The notes under the pieces were generated by a model that ran no database searches, was not told where the DNA came from, and worked only from the letters and a program-made list of their open reading frames with translations. A stretch of DNA of 64,000 bases from Septoria linicola (Eukaryota > Ascomycota > Dothideomycetes > Mycosphaerellales > Mycosphaerellaceae): assembly GCA_024114885.1 (NCBI GenBank), contig CP099426.1:186001-250000 (forward strand), written 5' to 3'. Made by a program: the position numbers and the translations under genes. This document shows positions 12,054-24,729 of this stretch, piece by piece (positions within the stretch are counted from its first letter, which is position 1; the number at the start of each line of letters is the position of its first letter).

Positions 12054-13879
12054 GGCCGATGTAGTTCTTCAATTGGTCGCGAGAGTGCAAGTCTAACGAC
12101 CTCTTCGACTCGTCCGGGAGTCTGCTCACGTTTTCACGTTGAACAAGTCCGAAGGTCAGCACAGGCATCATAGTACCGGCATAACGACGGCAGTGATCCC
12201 CTAGCAGCTCTAAGATGTCAGCAGTATATTCGCCGGCTCAACACAACGTATCAAGGGAATGTCTCAAAGCCCGGCCATACATAGCCCGGACGTGCTGATG
12301 CATTGTCGACCAAAGAGCCGCGCGCAGACGATACATTCGCGTCGCTCCTATCAGCATCCTTGATCACGTCGTCTTGTGCTCCTCGCGCCTCACAGGAGAA
12401 TAGGAGGGCAATCTAGTCGCTTCTGGGGCGTTGCATGTTTGCGACATCTCCACATGTTGTTGGGCCCTGGGCATGATGAAGGTCCCTGTCGCGTACACGC
12501 AAAGATCTGACCCTGTTGACTCGGAACTGCATATGTAGCGCCGCGCACGTAATAGCCTCCGCGTCTTAGCAATTAACAACACCTTCACAGTAGGCTGCAG
12601 GGGTAATAGGGACTGGATTAGTATCTCGTCGGCGGATGAGGTCGGCGTATCTCTACGTACGGGTAGCTACGGCTTCCTACGAACTTATAAGTAGGCTATA
12701 ATTTCTATTATAAAGCTAAGCACGCGTACTACGGCCCTACTTTACCTTCTTCCTCTTTAACTACTTTAACTTATAATAACGATCGTAGGTCTAGAAATTA
12801 CGCTTACCTTAGACGAATATATAAAGTAGTTTAATAGTACTATAATTACTATAATGCTTCGTAGTATCGGATATAGAGTCTATAGTAATATATCGAGAGA
12901 TATTTATATTATAAAGGTAACGATTTAGGTTATAAAGAGCGATAGTATAGAAGGACGATTTGTTTATAAATAGGAGTAAAGAGTCTATACATGCTAAGGG
13001 TATTAGGTCACGTGCTAGTTCTTTTTTTTGGCGCACTCTCAGCCAATCATTTTTGGACCCTGTTTTTTTTCGAATTTTCGAAGAGTAAGATAGACCTCGT
13101 AAACTCGGTCAATTATTGTGAACTCATGAACTTGGACCAGGTGTCATCATTAGTAAGCCGGTCGGCCGTGATTTCGGAGTAAAATCACGTGTCGCGGCAT
13201 ATTCAGACATCGTCTTCCTCGCAATCGCTACATACTAGGGGCCCTGAAAGCCAGTTGATCGCGGAGAGACAAAGTCGTCTCGTCACTGCTGCTTGCCCTC
13301 CATGCGGCTACGCCGGGATCCTACTGCGCGAATTTGCATTGTTGGCGGTCGCCGGCCTCATCTGTGATGGAATCTCACAAAGCACGACATACCGCGAGAC
13401 GTCCCTCTCCTTTGCCCCTTCCAGGACCCTATGGTGCCACCCTCATGTCTCAAGTAATGTGCACCACAACCATTTGGTCTCTAGTCAAGCCCTTCCGGCT
13501 GCAGCACATTTGTCTGAGACGGTTTACTGATCGAGGTCTCTTCAGAACCTGTTATGCTAGGGCTTGATCAAGTTGGCACAGAGCTAAGGCGTAGCGGCCT
13601 CCAGGCGACCATGGCGGTTGTCGTATGGCCCTTGGCCCTTGATTTCCCACAGCCCGGGAAGTCTGCCGACGAGCCTACGCCAAGGTCTTCGATTGTTAGA
13701 GCCTTGCCATCGACCGCAGCCTAAGCCTTAGCGAGGGCGACTGAAAATGCAATAGGAAAAGGCCGAAGGAATGCGGCGAACAACGGCCACAGTTGGGACC
13801 CTCGATGGCGATATATGCTACAGCCGCAGATTTCTTCTGCTCGTTTTCATGGCCCTCGACGACCCACTGAGCCACGGCA
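12054..13879. promoter_or_regulatory. 1.8-kb divergent region between the SET-domain gene and the NRPS
   Basis: The two flanking genes point away from each other, so both promoters lie here. The central part (about 12605-12990) is an AT-rich, CpA-poor relic listed separately. The rest has normal composition. An N-terminal half of the NRPS condensation domain was looked for upstream of 13880 and was not found; an in-frame TGA lies nine bases before the start codon. Confidence 0.55.
12605..12990. repeat. Short RIP-mutated repeat relic in the NRPS upstream region
   Basis: Composition changes abruptly to AT-rich DNA full of TA steps (ctataattt, tagtataga) with very few CpA or TpG steps, the same signature as the large block after 52.4 kb. 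No coding frame could be read through it. It is probably a solo fragment of a transposon that was mutated by RIP. Confidence 0.7.
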
Positions 13880-16800
13880 ATGGTGTTCAATTCTGGTATA
13901 CCTGCGCCTTTTGAGCGTGCTGATTCTGCGTATGCCCCCCCACGTGACGCGTCTAACAAAGTCCCTCGACATTGTGCTCCGGTATACGAAACTGTAGACT
14001 TTGTCACCGAGCTCCAGAGCAGTCATCCAGCACAAATACTTCATGACTATGAACCGACCACGAGACCTGGCTCTGGATCTACCAGCAGACATGAATTCGA
14101 GCTAGGCGCTTCGCTTTCAAGCCGACTGCGAGCCCACTGCCGAAATGCGGATTTCGATGAAGAAGAGGCCAGGCTTCTGGTGGCATTTCGAGCTGCACAA
14201 TATCGCCTGGCTGCGACGACGGACGCTATGTTCGCGGTGTCGCGTGCGAATGCACGTTGTTCTGCGCAAACTCGCAACGACGAAGCCGTCGTCCAGCTTC
14301 TCCGCACATCAGTGCAGCATGACACCACAACCACAGACCTGCTGGACGAGGTCCACCAAAAACGGACCTGGCTATCTGGCCAAGACCGAATATCGTACGA
14401 CACCCGCTTGAGCGCAATGCTTTCAGACGAGGCCACAAATGGCCGGAAATTCGTGAGAATTGGTTTTGCAGCATATGATTGCGAGCCCAGTGCTTCCAGC
14501 AGCGCACATGCATTCGTCATAAAGGACTCCCCCTCACCTTGTGTCTTGGAGCTTGAAGTGGAGATGCATATATGGAAGAGCGATGAGCACTGGAAGGGCT
14601 TCATCGACTATGATGCCACCCGTTTCAGTCAGCAGTCGATAATTGGCCTGGCCTCGGTCTTCTCTGATTCTCTTTGTGGCGGCCTGGATAATGCTGATAA
14701 CCCGGTCACACAGCTGCCCCTCTCCTCTGACCCCGCAATCTCACACGATGCACACTTTGCGCAAATCGACTCTACAGATTCGACGTATTCGGACTCTGTG
14801 CATGACATATTCTGGAAGCAAGTCGCAGCCGGGCCTGATGAGCTCGCGGTCAAGGATGCCACACAAGTGCTCACATACGCGCAATTGGGCCACATGTCGA
14901 AGATAGTGTCCAGATGGTTGTCACATAGACATTACGCCGAGGAGTCAGTCATCGCCGTGCTATCACCTCGATCCGCAGATTCCTTGATCATGTATCTGGG
15001 CATCCTTGGCGCAAATCATGCATACCTACCATTGGATGTCAAATCCCCAGCAGACCGACTGAACAGTATGCTATCGTCTCCTGGGATACAACCGCTCGTC
15101 TTGTACAGCGAAGCGCTGAAGCACTCGGCATCTCTGTTGACGGGTATTGAGTGCATCTCTTTAGCCCAAGTCTTACAAGAAGGCGTGCGATTGACACCCA
15201 TGGATCTCACACTTCCACTGTCTAGCAGCCTCGCCGCTATAATTTTCACGTCTGGCTCCACGGGTGTGCCCAAAGGCGTGATGATTGAACATCGCTCAAT
15301 TGTCAGAGTGGCTAGAGAGGAAGCATATCGGCCATTGGAATCAGAGGAGCAGACTGTTGTTGCTCACTTACTGAATCCTGCATTTGATGCCGCAATGATG
15401 GAGATCTACTGTGCGCTTCTGAACGGTGCTGCTTTGTATTGTCTGGACGAGTCGACAATTCTCGACAGTCGGGCTCTGCAAGATGCTTTCCAACGAGAGC
15501 ATGTCAAGATGGCGGTCTTTGGGCCTGCGCTTCTGAAGCACTGTCTTTGTGAGACTCCAGAGCTATTTGCGTCACTCGAGGTGCTGGTTGTCGGCGGCGA
15601 ACGCTTCAAGACTTCCGTAGCGCACGAGGCCAAACGTTTCGTGCGCGGGCATGTTTTCAATGGCTATGGGCCAACTGAGGTATGTACATGACCATGCTCC
15701 TTTAACCCACTACAACAGCATTTGTGACTTCGAGTGAAGTCATATAATGATCCATTATATTGGTTATCGCAATTTGGCGTTGAACGCAGCACTGCACATT
15801 GCCGGTTCCCTCGTCCGCTAACTTTGTATCAGAACACTGTAGTAAGCACTTTGTATCGGGTTTCCAGCCACGATGAATTACCCTCTGGAGACATCCCGAT
15901 CGGACAATCAGTTTCTGGCTCTCTCGCGTTCGTCATGGATGCCAATCAGCGTCTAGTTCCCCCCGGTGTCATCGGAGAACTTGTAGTTGCCGGGATTGGG
16001 CTAGCAAGAGGCTACCTCGACAGCAGGCTCAATGCCGATCGCTTCGTGCACGTTATCCTAGATGGAAGGTCCTTACGTGCTTATCGCACTGGTGATCTTG
16101 CACGACGACGACCGTCGGACCTACAATTGGAATTCATGGGTCGTGTCAACAACGACCAACAAGTCAAGATTAGGGGACATCGAGTCGAGTTGGCAGAAAT
16201 CGATCAGACCCTTCGACGGTACGATGCAGTGTTCGACTCCACCACCATCGCATTTTCGGGATCCGACAGGTCAGACGTGCAATTGGTAAGCTTCGTGACT
16301 CAAGCCTCGAAGGGCGCAACTGGGAACGAGTATATCGATGGCCGAATAGTGCCTGCCAGTGGGGCATCTTCACACGCGGGACTTCTCCGAGCTGATTTAG
16401 AGGCTTCAATATGTAGCAAGCTGCCCACATACATGACCCCTGCAGCGATTGTTGTGCTTGAAAGAATGCCATTAACGAACAATGGCAAAATTGACTCCAA
16501 GGCTTTGGCACAGCTTGCGAGTATCGAGCTTTCAGCAATGGAACACTGTAAGGAACGGTCCCTGACCGAAAAGGAAACACGACTGCAACAATTCTGGGCT
16601 TATGCTCTGAGCATAAGTCCATCTAGCATTCATGAGAACGACCACTTTATGCGCAAAGGAGGGGACTCGCTAAAGGTAAGTAGTGAATGGACTCCATATG
16701 TGGTAAATGGAGACATTATTGACGAGTGATCTGTAGGCCATGCGCCTCATCGCGGAAGCTAGACGAAACGGCTTCCACATCAGTATCGTGGACATCATGA

Positions 16801-19800
16801 CATCGCCACGCTTGTGCGACATGGCTCGCGCTCTTCAGTCCGAAGACAGCGGACTCTCTTCATCACTGATCGAAGACGATCATTCCAGCATCAGACCGCT
16901 TGAGCTTCTGGCCGCCACAGACCCCGCCGAAGCTCGCAGTATCGCCGCACTACAATGTCAAATTTCAGAAAGGAGTATCGAGGATATCATGCCTTGCACA
17001 CCATTGCAAGCTGGCCTAGTGGCGCTCAATATGGCAACACCCACAGACTATGTCAGCCGCATTGTGAAGAATTTGCGCAGCGACGTCGATGTTGACCTCT
17101 TCCGAGAGTCATTTGACTCTGTCGTCCATGCCCACCCAATACTTCGTACTCGGATTGTTGACCTACCAAGAGAAGGCCTCGTGCAGGTCATCACAAGCGA
17201 ACCTATTGTTTGGAAGATCGAGGACAGCTTCACACAATATATGCACAGAGATCGGCAAGATCACATGGAACTTGGAAAACCATTGATTCGAGTTGCGCTC
17301 ATCAAGGATGGTGCACGGACGGCTTTTGTTTGGACGATGCATCATGCATTATATGATGGCTGGTCGATGGGAAAGCTTCTGGAAGCACTGCAACGAGCGT
17401 ATGACGGCCTGCCAGTACCTGCACCACCGCCATACCAGGCTTTTGTGAGAAGTGTCACGAGCAAAGATACCACACAGGCTGCTCATAGAGCGTGGCGAGA
17501 TGACTTGGCTGAGCATGAGGCGGATCAGTTCCCACGATTACCTGCGCCAGAATACAAGCCGCGGGTCGACTCTACAGTCACTCAAGTCATTGAAGGCATA
17601 ATAGGGCCAGCGGTAGAGGTGACTGCTGCGGTAGCAGTGCGTGCCGCGTTTGGAATCGCTGTATGTCTGCGCGAAAGCGCTCAAGACATCATATTCGGTA
17701 CGACAGTCCACGGCCGCCATGGGGTCCCCCTACCGGGCATTGAAGATATGACTGGCCCTACCATTGCCACTGTACCCACGCGGATGAAGCTCTCCCGACA
17801 TCCTGATGAGTCGCTGGGGCAGCTGCTTGTCAGACTGCAGACTGAGTGGACACGTCTGACTCCATACGAACACATAGGATTGCAGCATATTCGAGAGCTG
17901 AGTGCAGACGCCGCACGTGCAGTCATGTTCCAGACCCTGCTGGTGGTTCAGCCGACAGATGATGCACAAGAAAGCAATGCGCATCAATCCCTCTTCGAGG
18001 CCGATCAAACGGAACTTGCTACTACGAAAGCTGCCAGCGGGATATTGAACACGTACGCAATGGTAGTAGAATTTCAGCTTCGCAGAACAGGGGTAGACAT
18101 ACGTGTCATGTTCGATTCGAATGTGATGCCCGAAGGCGAGGTCCGGCGTCTGTTCTCGCAGTACGAAAGCATTTTGCGTGGGCTTTGTAAGCCAGAGATC
18201 TGTGCAAAGCCGTTGACGGAGATTGAATGGCTGAGCGAGCAGGACATCCACGACATCTGGACTTGGAACGAGACGATGCCCAATACCGTGGACATTGCAG
18301 TGCATGACTTGCTTGCTTCGAGCTTCGTGGCTCAGCCTGAAGCGGAAGCCATTCGTGCTTGGGACGGCTCCTTCACATACGAGATGTTGGATCTCATCTC
18401 TACTCAACTTGCGCACACGTTGCTTGAAAAAGACTTCATAGGCATGGCTCCGATTCCAATTTTGTTCCAAAAAAGCAAATGGGTCTCTGTCGCCATGCTT
18501 GCTGTTATGAAGGCCGGCGGAACCTCCGTTCTGTTGGATGCCGCACTACCTGAAGCTCGACTTCAAGACATGGTCGATCAGCTGCATGGACAGATCATGC
18601 TAGTATCTTTGGAGCATCGTCCCCTAGCAGAGAGCTTGTTCGGCGGCGACCTGATCATTGTTGATGCAGCTCATGCTGAGGAGTGGGCCATGGTCTTGCC
18701 AGCCAAATCATTTCCCGTCGTCTCGCCCGATACGCCTCTTTACATTGTGTTCACCTCTGGATCAACCGGCAAACCCAAGGGCTGTGTCATCTCGCACCAG
18801 AGTTTCAGCAGCGCCCTCGTCCATCAGCGTCCGCGGAGAAGCGTAACCTCACAGTCGAGGGTATTCGATTTCAGCTCGTTAGCATTCGATGGTGAGTGAT
18901 CTCAGATCATGTGCCTAATATTGTTATGCTCACTCAATTTAGGAACATGGTTTAATCTGCTACATACACTGTACGCTGGTGGGACAGTTTGTGTACCATC
19001 TGAGAGCGGCCGCAAGGACAACCTCAAGGGCAGTATTCTCGACCTGGGGGCCAATTTCGCCTTTTTAACGCCCTCCATCGCCGAGACCCTGGATGCAGAA
19101 GCATTGGACGCCCTTGTATCGTTAGAGATCGGCGGCGAGGCTATGGACCCAGAGGTGATGCGTAGGATCGAACAGCACACTCACGTGCGCTATATTTATG
19201 GTCCCTCAGAATGTGAGTGCACCGTGATATGCCTGTATAGCTGTTGCTGACCTATCGTCTGTCGATGAAGGCACGCCCATATGTTGTCTGACCGAGCTTG
19301 GAAGCCACCCGTCCAGCCTGGGACGCGCGTCAGGCGTCCTCACCTGGCTGGTCGATCCACAGCACCCTGATCATCTGGCCAGCGTCGGCAGTCTGGCAGA
19401 GCTATGGCTCGAAGGACCATTGCTTGGGTCCGGATACTTCAACGATCCGACACGGACTGCTGATGCATTCGTGATCAATCCTGGTTGGATGACTCGCGAT
19501 CGTCGCGACCGACCAGGTCGCAAAGGCCGGGCTTATCGCACTGGTGATCTCGTCCGATATCGAGACGATGGCTCCTTGACATTCATCGGGCGCTCAAGTA
19601 CCCAGCAAGTCAAGATTCGAGGCCAGCGCGTCGAACTGGGCGATGTGCAACACCACGTACAGCACTTCCTCAGCAAAATAGATCCGGGCGTGCATGTGAT
19701 CGCAGCTATTGAGGATGGGAAGGACAAGATGCTTGTCGCTTTTGTGTGCTCGGCTACTACATCCTGGACTGATGCCTCGTTTGAAGCCCAGATGGACCGT

Positions 19801-21762
19801 TTGAGGCAGATGAAGAAAGGTATCAGACAGCACTTGGCTCGAGCTGTCCCCTCTTACATGATTCCTGCTCTTTATGTTCCGGTCAAGCAGATTCCATTGA
19901 CAGTATCCGGAAAACTCGACAGACGGAGCTTGCAAGATGTCCTATCAGGTCTGAATACGCATCAGCGCAAGATGTGCTTGATGGACTCGGAGCACGGCAG
20001 TCCGTCTCTGGAGTCAGAACCTGCTACTCAGGCAGAACGGACGCTTCTCGAATTGTGCACCACTGTGCTGAGCACGAAGGCGGGCAAGATCACCATGGAC
20101 GATAACTTCTTTGATCGTGGTGGAGATTCGATATCAGCCATGCGGCTGATCAATGCCGCTCGCCGGCATCAAATCATCTTGACAATCAGAGATATCTGGG
20201 GCTATCCTCGTATACGCGATCTGGCTGCTCGCATTACTCCTCAATTGGGGCAAGCTCCAGGCGATGACCAGGACGCTGACGCCGAACTCAAGAACCCAGC
20301 ACCTGATAATGTTGTGCCCTCATCGGTTGCACTCCCAGTAACATGTTCACAGCAGCAATTCTTGACCGGCATGACAGGAGGACATGCTGATCATATAGTT
20401 CATCTTTTGATCGAAGTACCAACCACATCCGATGTGAAGCACATCCGCCAGAGCTGTGTCAAGCTTTTCCAGCATTTCGACATTCTACGTGCTCGATTTG
20501 TCTGTACATCGCAAAGAGCATGGCAGATTATGGAAGCCGCAGATTACCCTCTACCTTGGGACGAAGTTCAGACGAACATGGAGGACCTGAAGACGTTGAC
20601 AATGCAGATCTGCCGTGAGGATAGAGCTGCCTGTCGAACTCCATTCCCCGACCCAGATGCCTGCGCAACGCGCTTCACGCTCATCTACAACTCTAACGAC
20701 CATTCGGTATCGAGATTGATATTGAGACTCAGCCATCTACAGTATGATGGGATCAGTCTCCCGCTTATACTGTCCACATTCGCGGCATTTCTGAAGTTCG
20801 ATCATGCTTCGCCGACGGTGGTGCCTACGCCATCAGCACAATATATCGACTACATCCGGCACGTCTCTTCACAGAACTCAAAAGCCTATCAATATTGGCG
20901 GAAGCTCTTACATGACAGTGAAGGGCCCACCATTGTTCCTCCATGTCATGAGTTGCAGACTGGTGGGATATCCAGTACCACATATGACCAGCTCACGCCC
21001 TCAGGATCGCCTGTCGTGGACCTTCCACAACGGATCAGAGTGAGCAAAACATTCCAAGAAACCTCGATACCAGGGTTGCGCAATGGCGAAGACACCACTG
21101 CTAGCATGACAGCAGCACAGCCGACCACGCCCGCTGTTCGCTTTCTCGCTGCCTGTGCCGCCACACTCGCCACGCTCGCACATCGCACAGATGTCGTGTT
21201 CGGCTGCATAGTCTCCGGGCGGAGCTCTCTTCCCAAGAGTCTCCAGCAGGTCTGCGGACCATGTCTCAACGAAATTGCTGTTCGAGCCAGATTCCCTGAT
21301 TCAGAAGCCAATCAGGATCCAGCTCAAGACGGAAACATCGAACGTCGTCGACAGCTGCCCTGCTCGGTCTACGCGCAGCTACAAGACCAAATGCTCACCA
21401 GTCTGGCATACGATACCGTCGCCTTCGACGAAGTAGCCGCTCATTGCACCTCCTGGCCCACAGAGACTGAGGACTTTGGATTTACAGCGCACTATCAGAA
21501 TACTGCGTCTTCTTCTTTTGGCCAAGATGCGCATACTACTGCTGAGTCTTTGCAGTGGCAGGTTTACGACGCCGATCGCACAGAGATAGGCCTGCCTGTG
21601 CCCAAGGCAGACTACATTGAGGTAGAAGCGACGCCAATGCCAGAGGGTCGTGTGGAGATATGCGTAATGGGAAAGTCTACGGTTTACAGTCGGGACTTTT
21701 TGGAAATGTTGCTTGACATGGTAGGTGGTATGCTGGAAGCGGAAGGAGAGTGCTGTGAATAG
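13880..21762 (+). CDS. Two-module nonribosomal peptide synthetase, (half C)-A-T-C-A-T-C
   Basis: Five exons, 13880-15679, 15833-16675, 16737-18891, 18943-19212 and 19271-21762, give 2,519 residues, and all phases agree. Residues about 60-275 match only the C-terminal half of a condensation domain (HEFELGASLSSRLR onward); the HHxxxDG half is absent. A1 runs about 310-830 with FTSGSTGVPKG (457), NGYGPTE (594-600), YRTGDL (about 684) and NGKID. T1 has GGDSLK|AMR across the second intron. C1 has EDIMPCTPLQ and an active MHHALYDGWS (about 1082). A2 has FTSGSTGKPKG (about 1552), YIYGPSE, YRTGDL (about 1777) and SGKLDRR. T2 has RGGDSISAMR with the phosphopantetheine serine near 1974. The terminal C domain has SHLQYDG (about 2177), one histidine replaced. 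There is no TE or reductase, so release is probably by the terminal C domain, as in many fungal systems. Two-module A-T-C-A-T-C layouts occur in siderophore-related synthetases such as SidD/NPS6 and SidE, but the product is unknown. Confidence 0.95.
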
Positions 21763-22719
21763 CAGAGCATGGGTGTAGAGCTACATATTGAGGTCGAGTT
21801 AGACGTCGACTTCACAGTCCTAGATGGACAAGAGTCTAGTATGAGCAGCGATATGATATGTGTGCTTGTGAAACGAGATTTTCGGGGTCTGTGACAGATG
21901 AACATGCAGGGATCCGACTACGTTCCATTTTGTGGAGGTGGAGCTGTGGAGAATGGACGCGTGGATGCGTGGACGCGTGCTCGTTGTCTGTCTGTCAATG
22001 CGGGCAGGGCAGGACAGTGTCATTCGATGGCTATGTTGACATAGAACATAAGTTGATACTACGATGAGAAGAGTAGTGCTGCAGAAGTGGATTAGACATT
22101 ACGAAGCGGCTTTGGCTTGGCATTATCTGCACCACATCGTTATGCCGTTCGGCATGTCATCCTTCTCTCCTCCGCCGACATATCAGCATGCGGTATGAAC
22201 TGGCATGTCGTGGTCTCTGCTGTGAGAGGCCGTTATATCTCCGCCCACGTGAGCAGATTGAGTCTGCTGACCATCTTCAGAGTTCCATGGACCAAAGCTC
22301 CCAATCGGGACGGTGTTTCCGCAAATTTGCATCGTGACCACTTCAGCGCGGTCGCAAGAATGGCCGACTCCGCCGTTTGTAATGCGAGTGATGCAGATGC
22401 ATCGTGTATTACTGGTGAATCGGAAAGTTGAAGTAAATTCGATGTGCCGAAGTTAGCCAGTGCCAGCTTTGCGGAGTAACTAACTAGTGGAAACAGGGTA
22501 GCTTATGGTCCAGCTTCGGTCTTGGCAGAATTTGACAGCTTGATCGACGATGGCGAAGAGAGTTGCCATTGACTTGGTTGGCTTGACATGCGTTCGATCG
22601 CACTTGGTCGTGTGCTTCTCAAACACGATTTGGACCGAAGAATGGTGGAATAAGTTCGTAGTGGCATTGTTCAGTCGTTGCAGATGGAGAGGGCAAAGGT
22701 GCCTCGTACACTGCGTCCT
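21763..22719. other. Intergenic after the NRPS, no supported gene
   Basis: The 3' ends of the NRPS and of the small Ser-rich gene converge here. Only short frames without recognisable motifs are present. Confidence 0.55.
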
Positions 22720-22962
22720 TCATCTCTTATTCCTGATCGAAAATCCACGAAGCCGAGTCTTCAATGGTTCGGTTGGAATAATGTTGTAAGATGAGGTCGT
22801 CGGAGAGGTTGAGCCAGACTTCTCGCTCGAAGTGCTCGTCAGACTGCCTTGCGATTCTGATCGCTCTCTGGTCTCAGCCAGTACGTCTTCCAGGCTAACA
22901 TTGTCGCGAGAGTATGGCGTGGAAGTGGTGTCGAGAATCTCTACAAACTTTGATCCAGCCAT
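22720..22962 (-). CDS. Small Ser/Thr-rich hypothetical protein (80 aa)
   Basis: An ATG at 22962 opens an 80-codon frame. The product starts MAGSKFVEILDTT, continues with SRDNVSLEDVLAETRERSES, then a Ser/Thr/Gly-rich middle, and ends with a basic tail LKTRLRGFSIRNKR. There is no signal peptide or membrane segment. The acidic VSLEDVLAE helix followed by a disordered region and a basic end looks like a genuine small ascomycete protein rather than a random frame, but I cannot name a family. The longer upstream extension of the same frame has no ATG and is left out. Confidence 0.5.
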   Translation of the reverse strand: MAGSKFVEILDTTSTPYSRDNVSLEDVLAETRERSESQGSLTSTSSEKSGSTSPTTSSYNIIPTEPLKTRLRGFSIRNKR

Positions 22963-24729
22963 GACTTCTAGTGTTGTGACAGCAACGTCTTGTCTTGAAT
23001 GTGTCGAGGAGACAAGCAGATAATCCAGCGGGAGAGAGCAGAGGTTGTCAATGGAATAATGAAACGGGCGCGGTCGGAGGGGCACACGATATATGCAGAT
23101 CCAAACAGACCCTTCTCTGACTAGGCGTCTGCCACACCAACGGTCACCTGCATAGTGTTTGTGCCACTGACCATGTGTCCACCGTCAGGGTCTTTGCCGG
23201 GCCGCGAGGCACACAAAGCCACGAGCCCCTGCCCTGCAGATTTGGAGCTGGTCAATTTTGGTAGAACAGAAGCGAGTCGGAGTCAAAAGCATGACAGAAA
23301 TTGCGTGTCGCTCGCATAGGCCGCGTTGCTCCAAGACTCCAGAGAGGGACGCGGTCATGGATTCCCGAAGCATGCGAGACAGACACAGAACAGAAGCGAG
23401 CAATGACGATGTTGCGGATGTGTCAGATGCTGTCGAAGTCTGCGATGCGCACGCTTGTGGATTCGCGTGCCGATCACAGGGTGCGGTTTGCGTGCTGCTT
23501 GCGAGGCTCATCCTTGCTGCGAATCTACTATGACGATGCGAAATCTGCCCACCACAGCATTGGCTTGTGTAATCTGACAGCGCTACGTGCCATTGTCCCT
23601 CAGAGTACGACTGCTTGGACGTCGTCACTTGTCAGCAGAGATCCGCAGCACATGCTGTGTCGAAACACGGATAGGCATCTACGTTTCACAAGCCATCTAA
23701 CTTACGGACGGGGCGTTCTGGACAAGTCGAAGCTCGGGCGCAAATAGATCTTGCATGAGCCTTGGTAGTTCTATTGGTTGAGGGGAGAACAGACCAGGAC
23801 CCCAAATTCCTGGACATTCTGGACCTCGCTCACCGAGCATTCTGAAAGCACCCATTACTTGGTTGAAACGCTGCAAGGGCGGGACGAAGCAACTGATGGT
23901 TGCCTCATCTACTGCATCACATGAGCATTCAATACCGGTCGCTTGGACTATTCGACATTTCTTGCCTCGGTGGTGGCGAGCTTCTCGCAGGACACAGACG
24001 AATGACTAGGCAGCCTACTATCGAAACGTTCTGCAGACGTATGCTCCGTCGTGCGCATACGTCAAATTTCCCTTCGCGAAAACGTATTTCGAACCCCGCT
24101 CTTCCTGCTGAAGTGTTGTGTGGGCAAATATAGACAGGAATCGCTTCTGGAAGGCGGTGCAATCGCAGGATGCAAGTCCTGTAGGATTGTTGTATATCTG
24201 CACGAGCCTACCAACAGTCCTACAGTTAAATTCAGCAGGAGTTTTTCGATGTGGAACAATTTGTTAGTACCACAAAAGCCAACAGACAATGCGTTGCGGC
24301 GTGCTGGCCTGTCAACTTGCAGGTCTGGTCGAGAGCAGATGTCGTGGTTGTAGCAGGACGAGCAAGGAGTGAGCCACGAGCCATTCACCGACCTCGCTTC
24401 CACCAGACATCTTTCGCAAGTAAATCTTCTACAGGCGTGGTTGTTGGCGCACACAACTGCATACCCGCTCGTCATGATATGGAAGAAGAGGTTGGGTTCT
24501 CTGCGGGTATATCGGACCTCATGCGGCTATCGCTTGACCATTCTCTTCGCTACCAGCTCAAACTCGAACTACTGCAGGGCTCCGCGACCAAGGGCTCGAC
24601 TGTGGCTTCTGCTACCCCTTCACGACGTGGAACTTCTACCCCGGACGAGCTTAGTAAAGCTTCAAGAGGTGAAGAAAGTCTCTTTTTGTCAGCCTGACTA
24701 TACTCGCTCTGCCACGCTAGTAGACCAAT
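22963..24729. other. Intergenic, no supported gene
   Basis: This 1.77-kb stretch has normal base composition and only short overlapping frames on both strands. A cysteine-rich minus-strand frame at 24062-24475 was considered and not accepted. No repeat, tRNA or RIP signature was seen. Confidence 0.5.

Noticed and set aside
17730..18470. 246-codon minus frame inside the NRPS
   Set aside because: Shadow of exon 3, whose sense strand encodes clear C and A domain motifs.
24062..24475. Cysteine-rich minus frame (CANNHACRRFTCERCL...)
   Set aside because: No ordered zinc-binding spacing, no signal peptide, and the second half looks random. It overlaps equally long plus frames.
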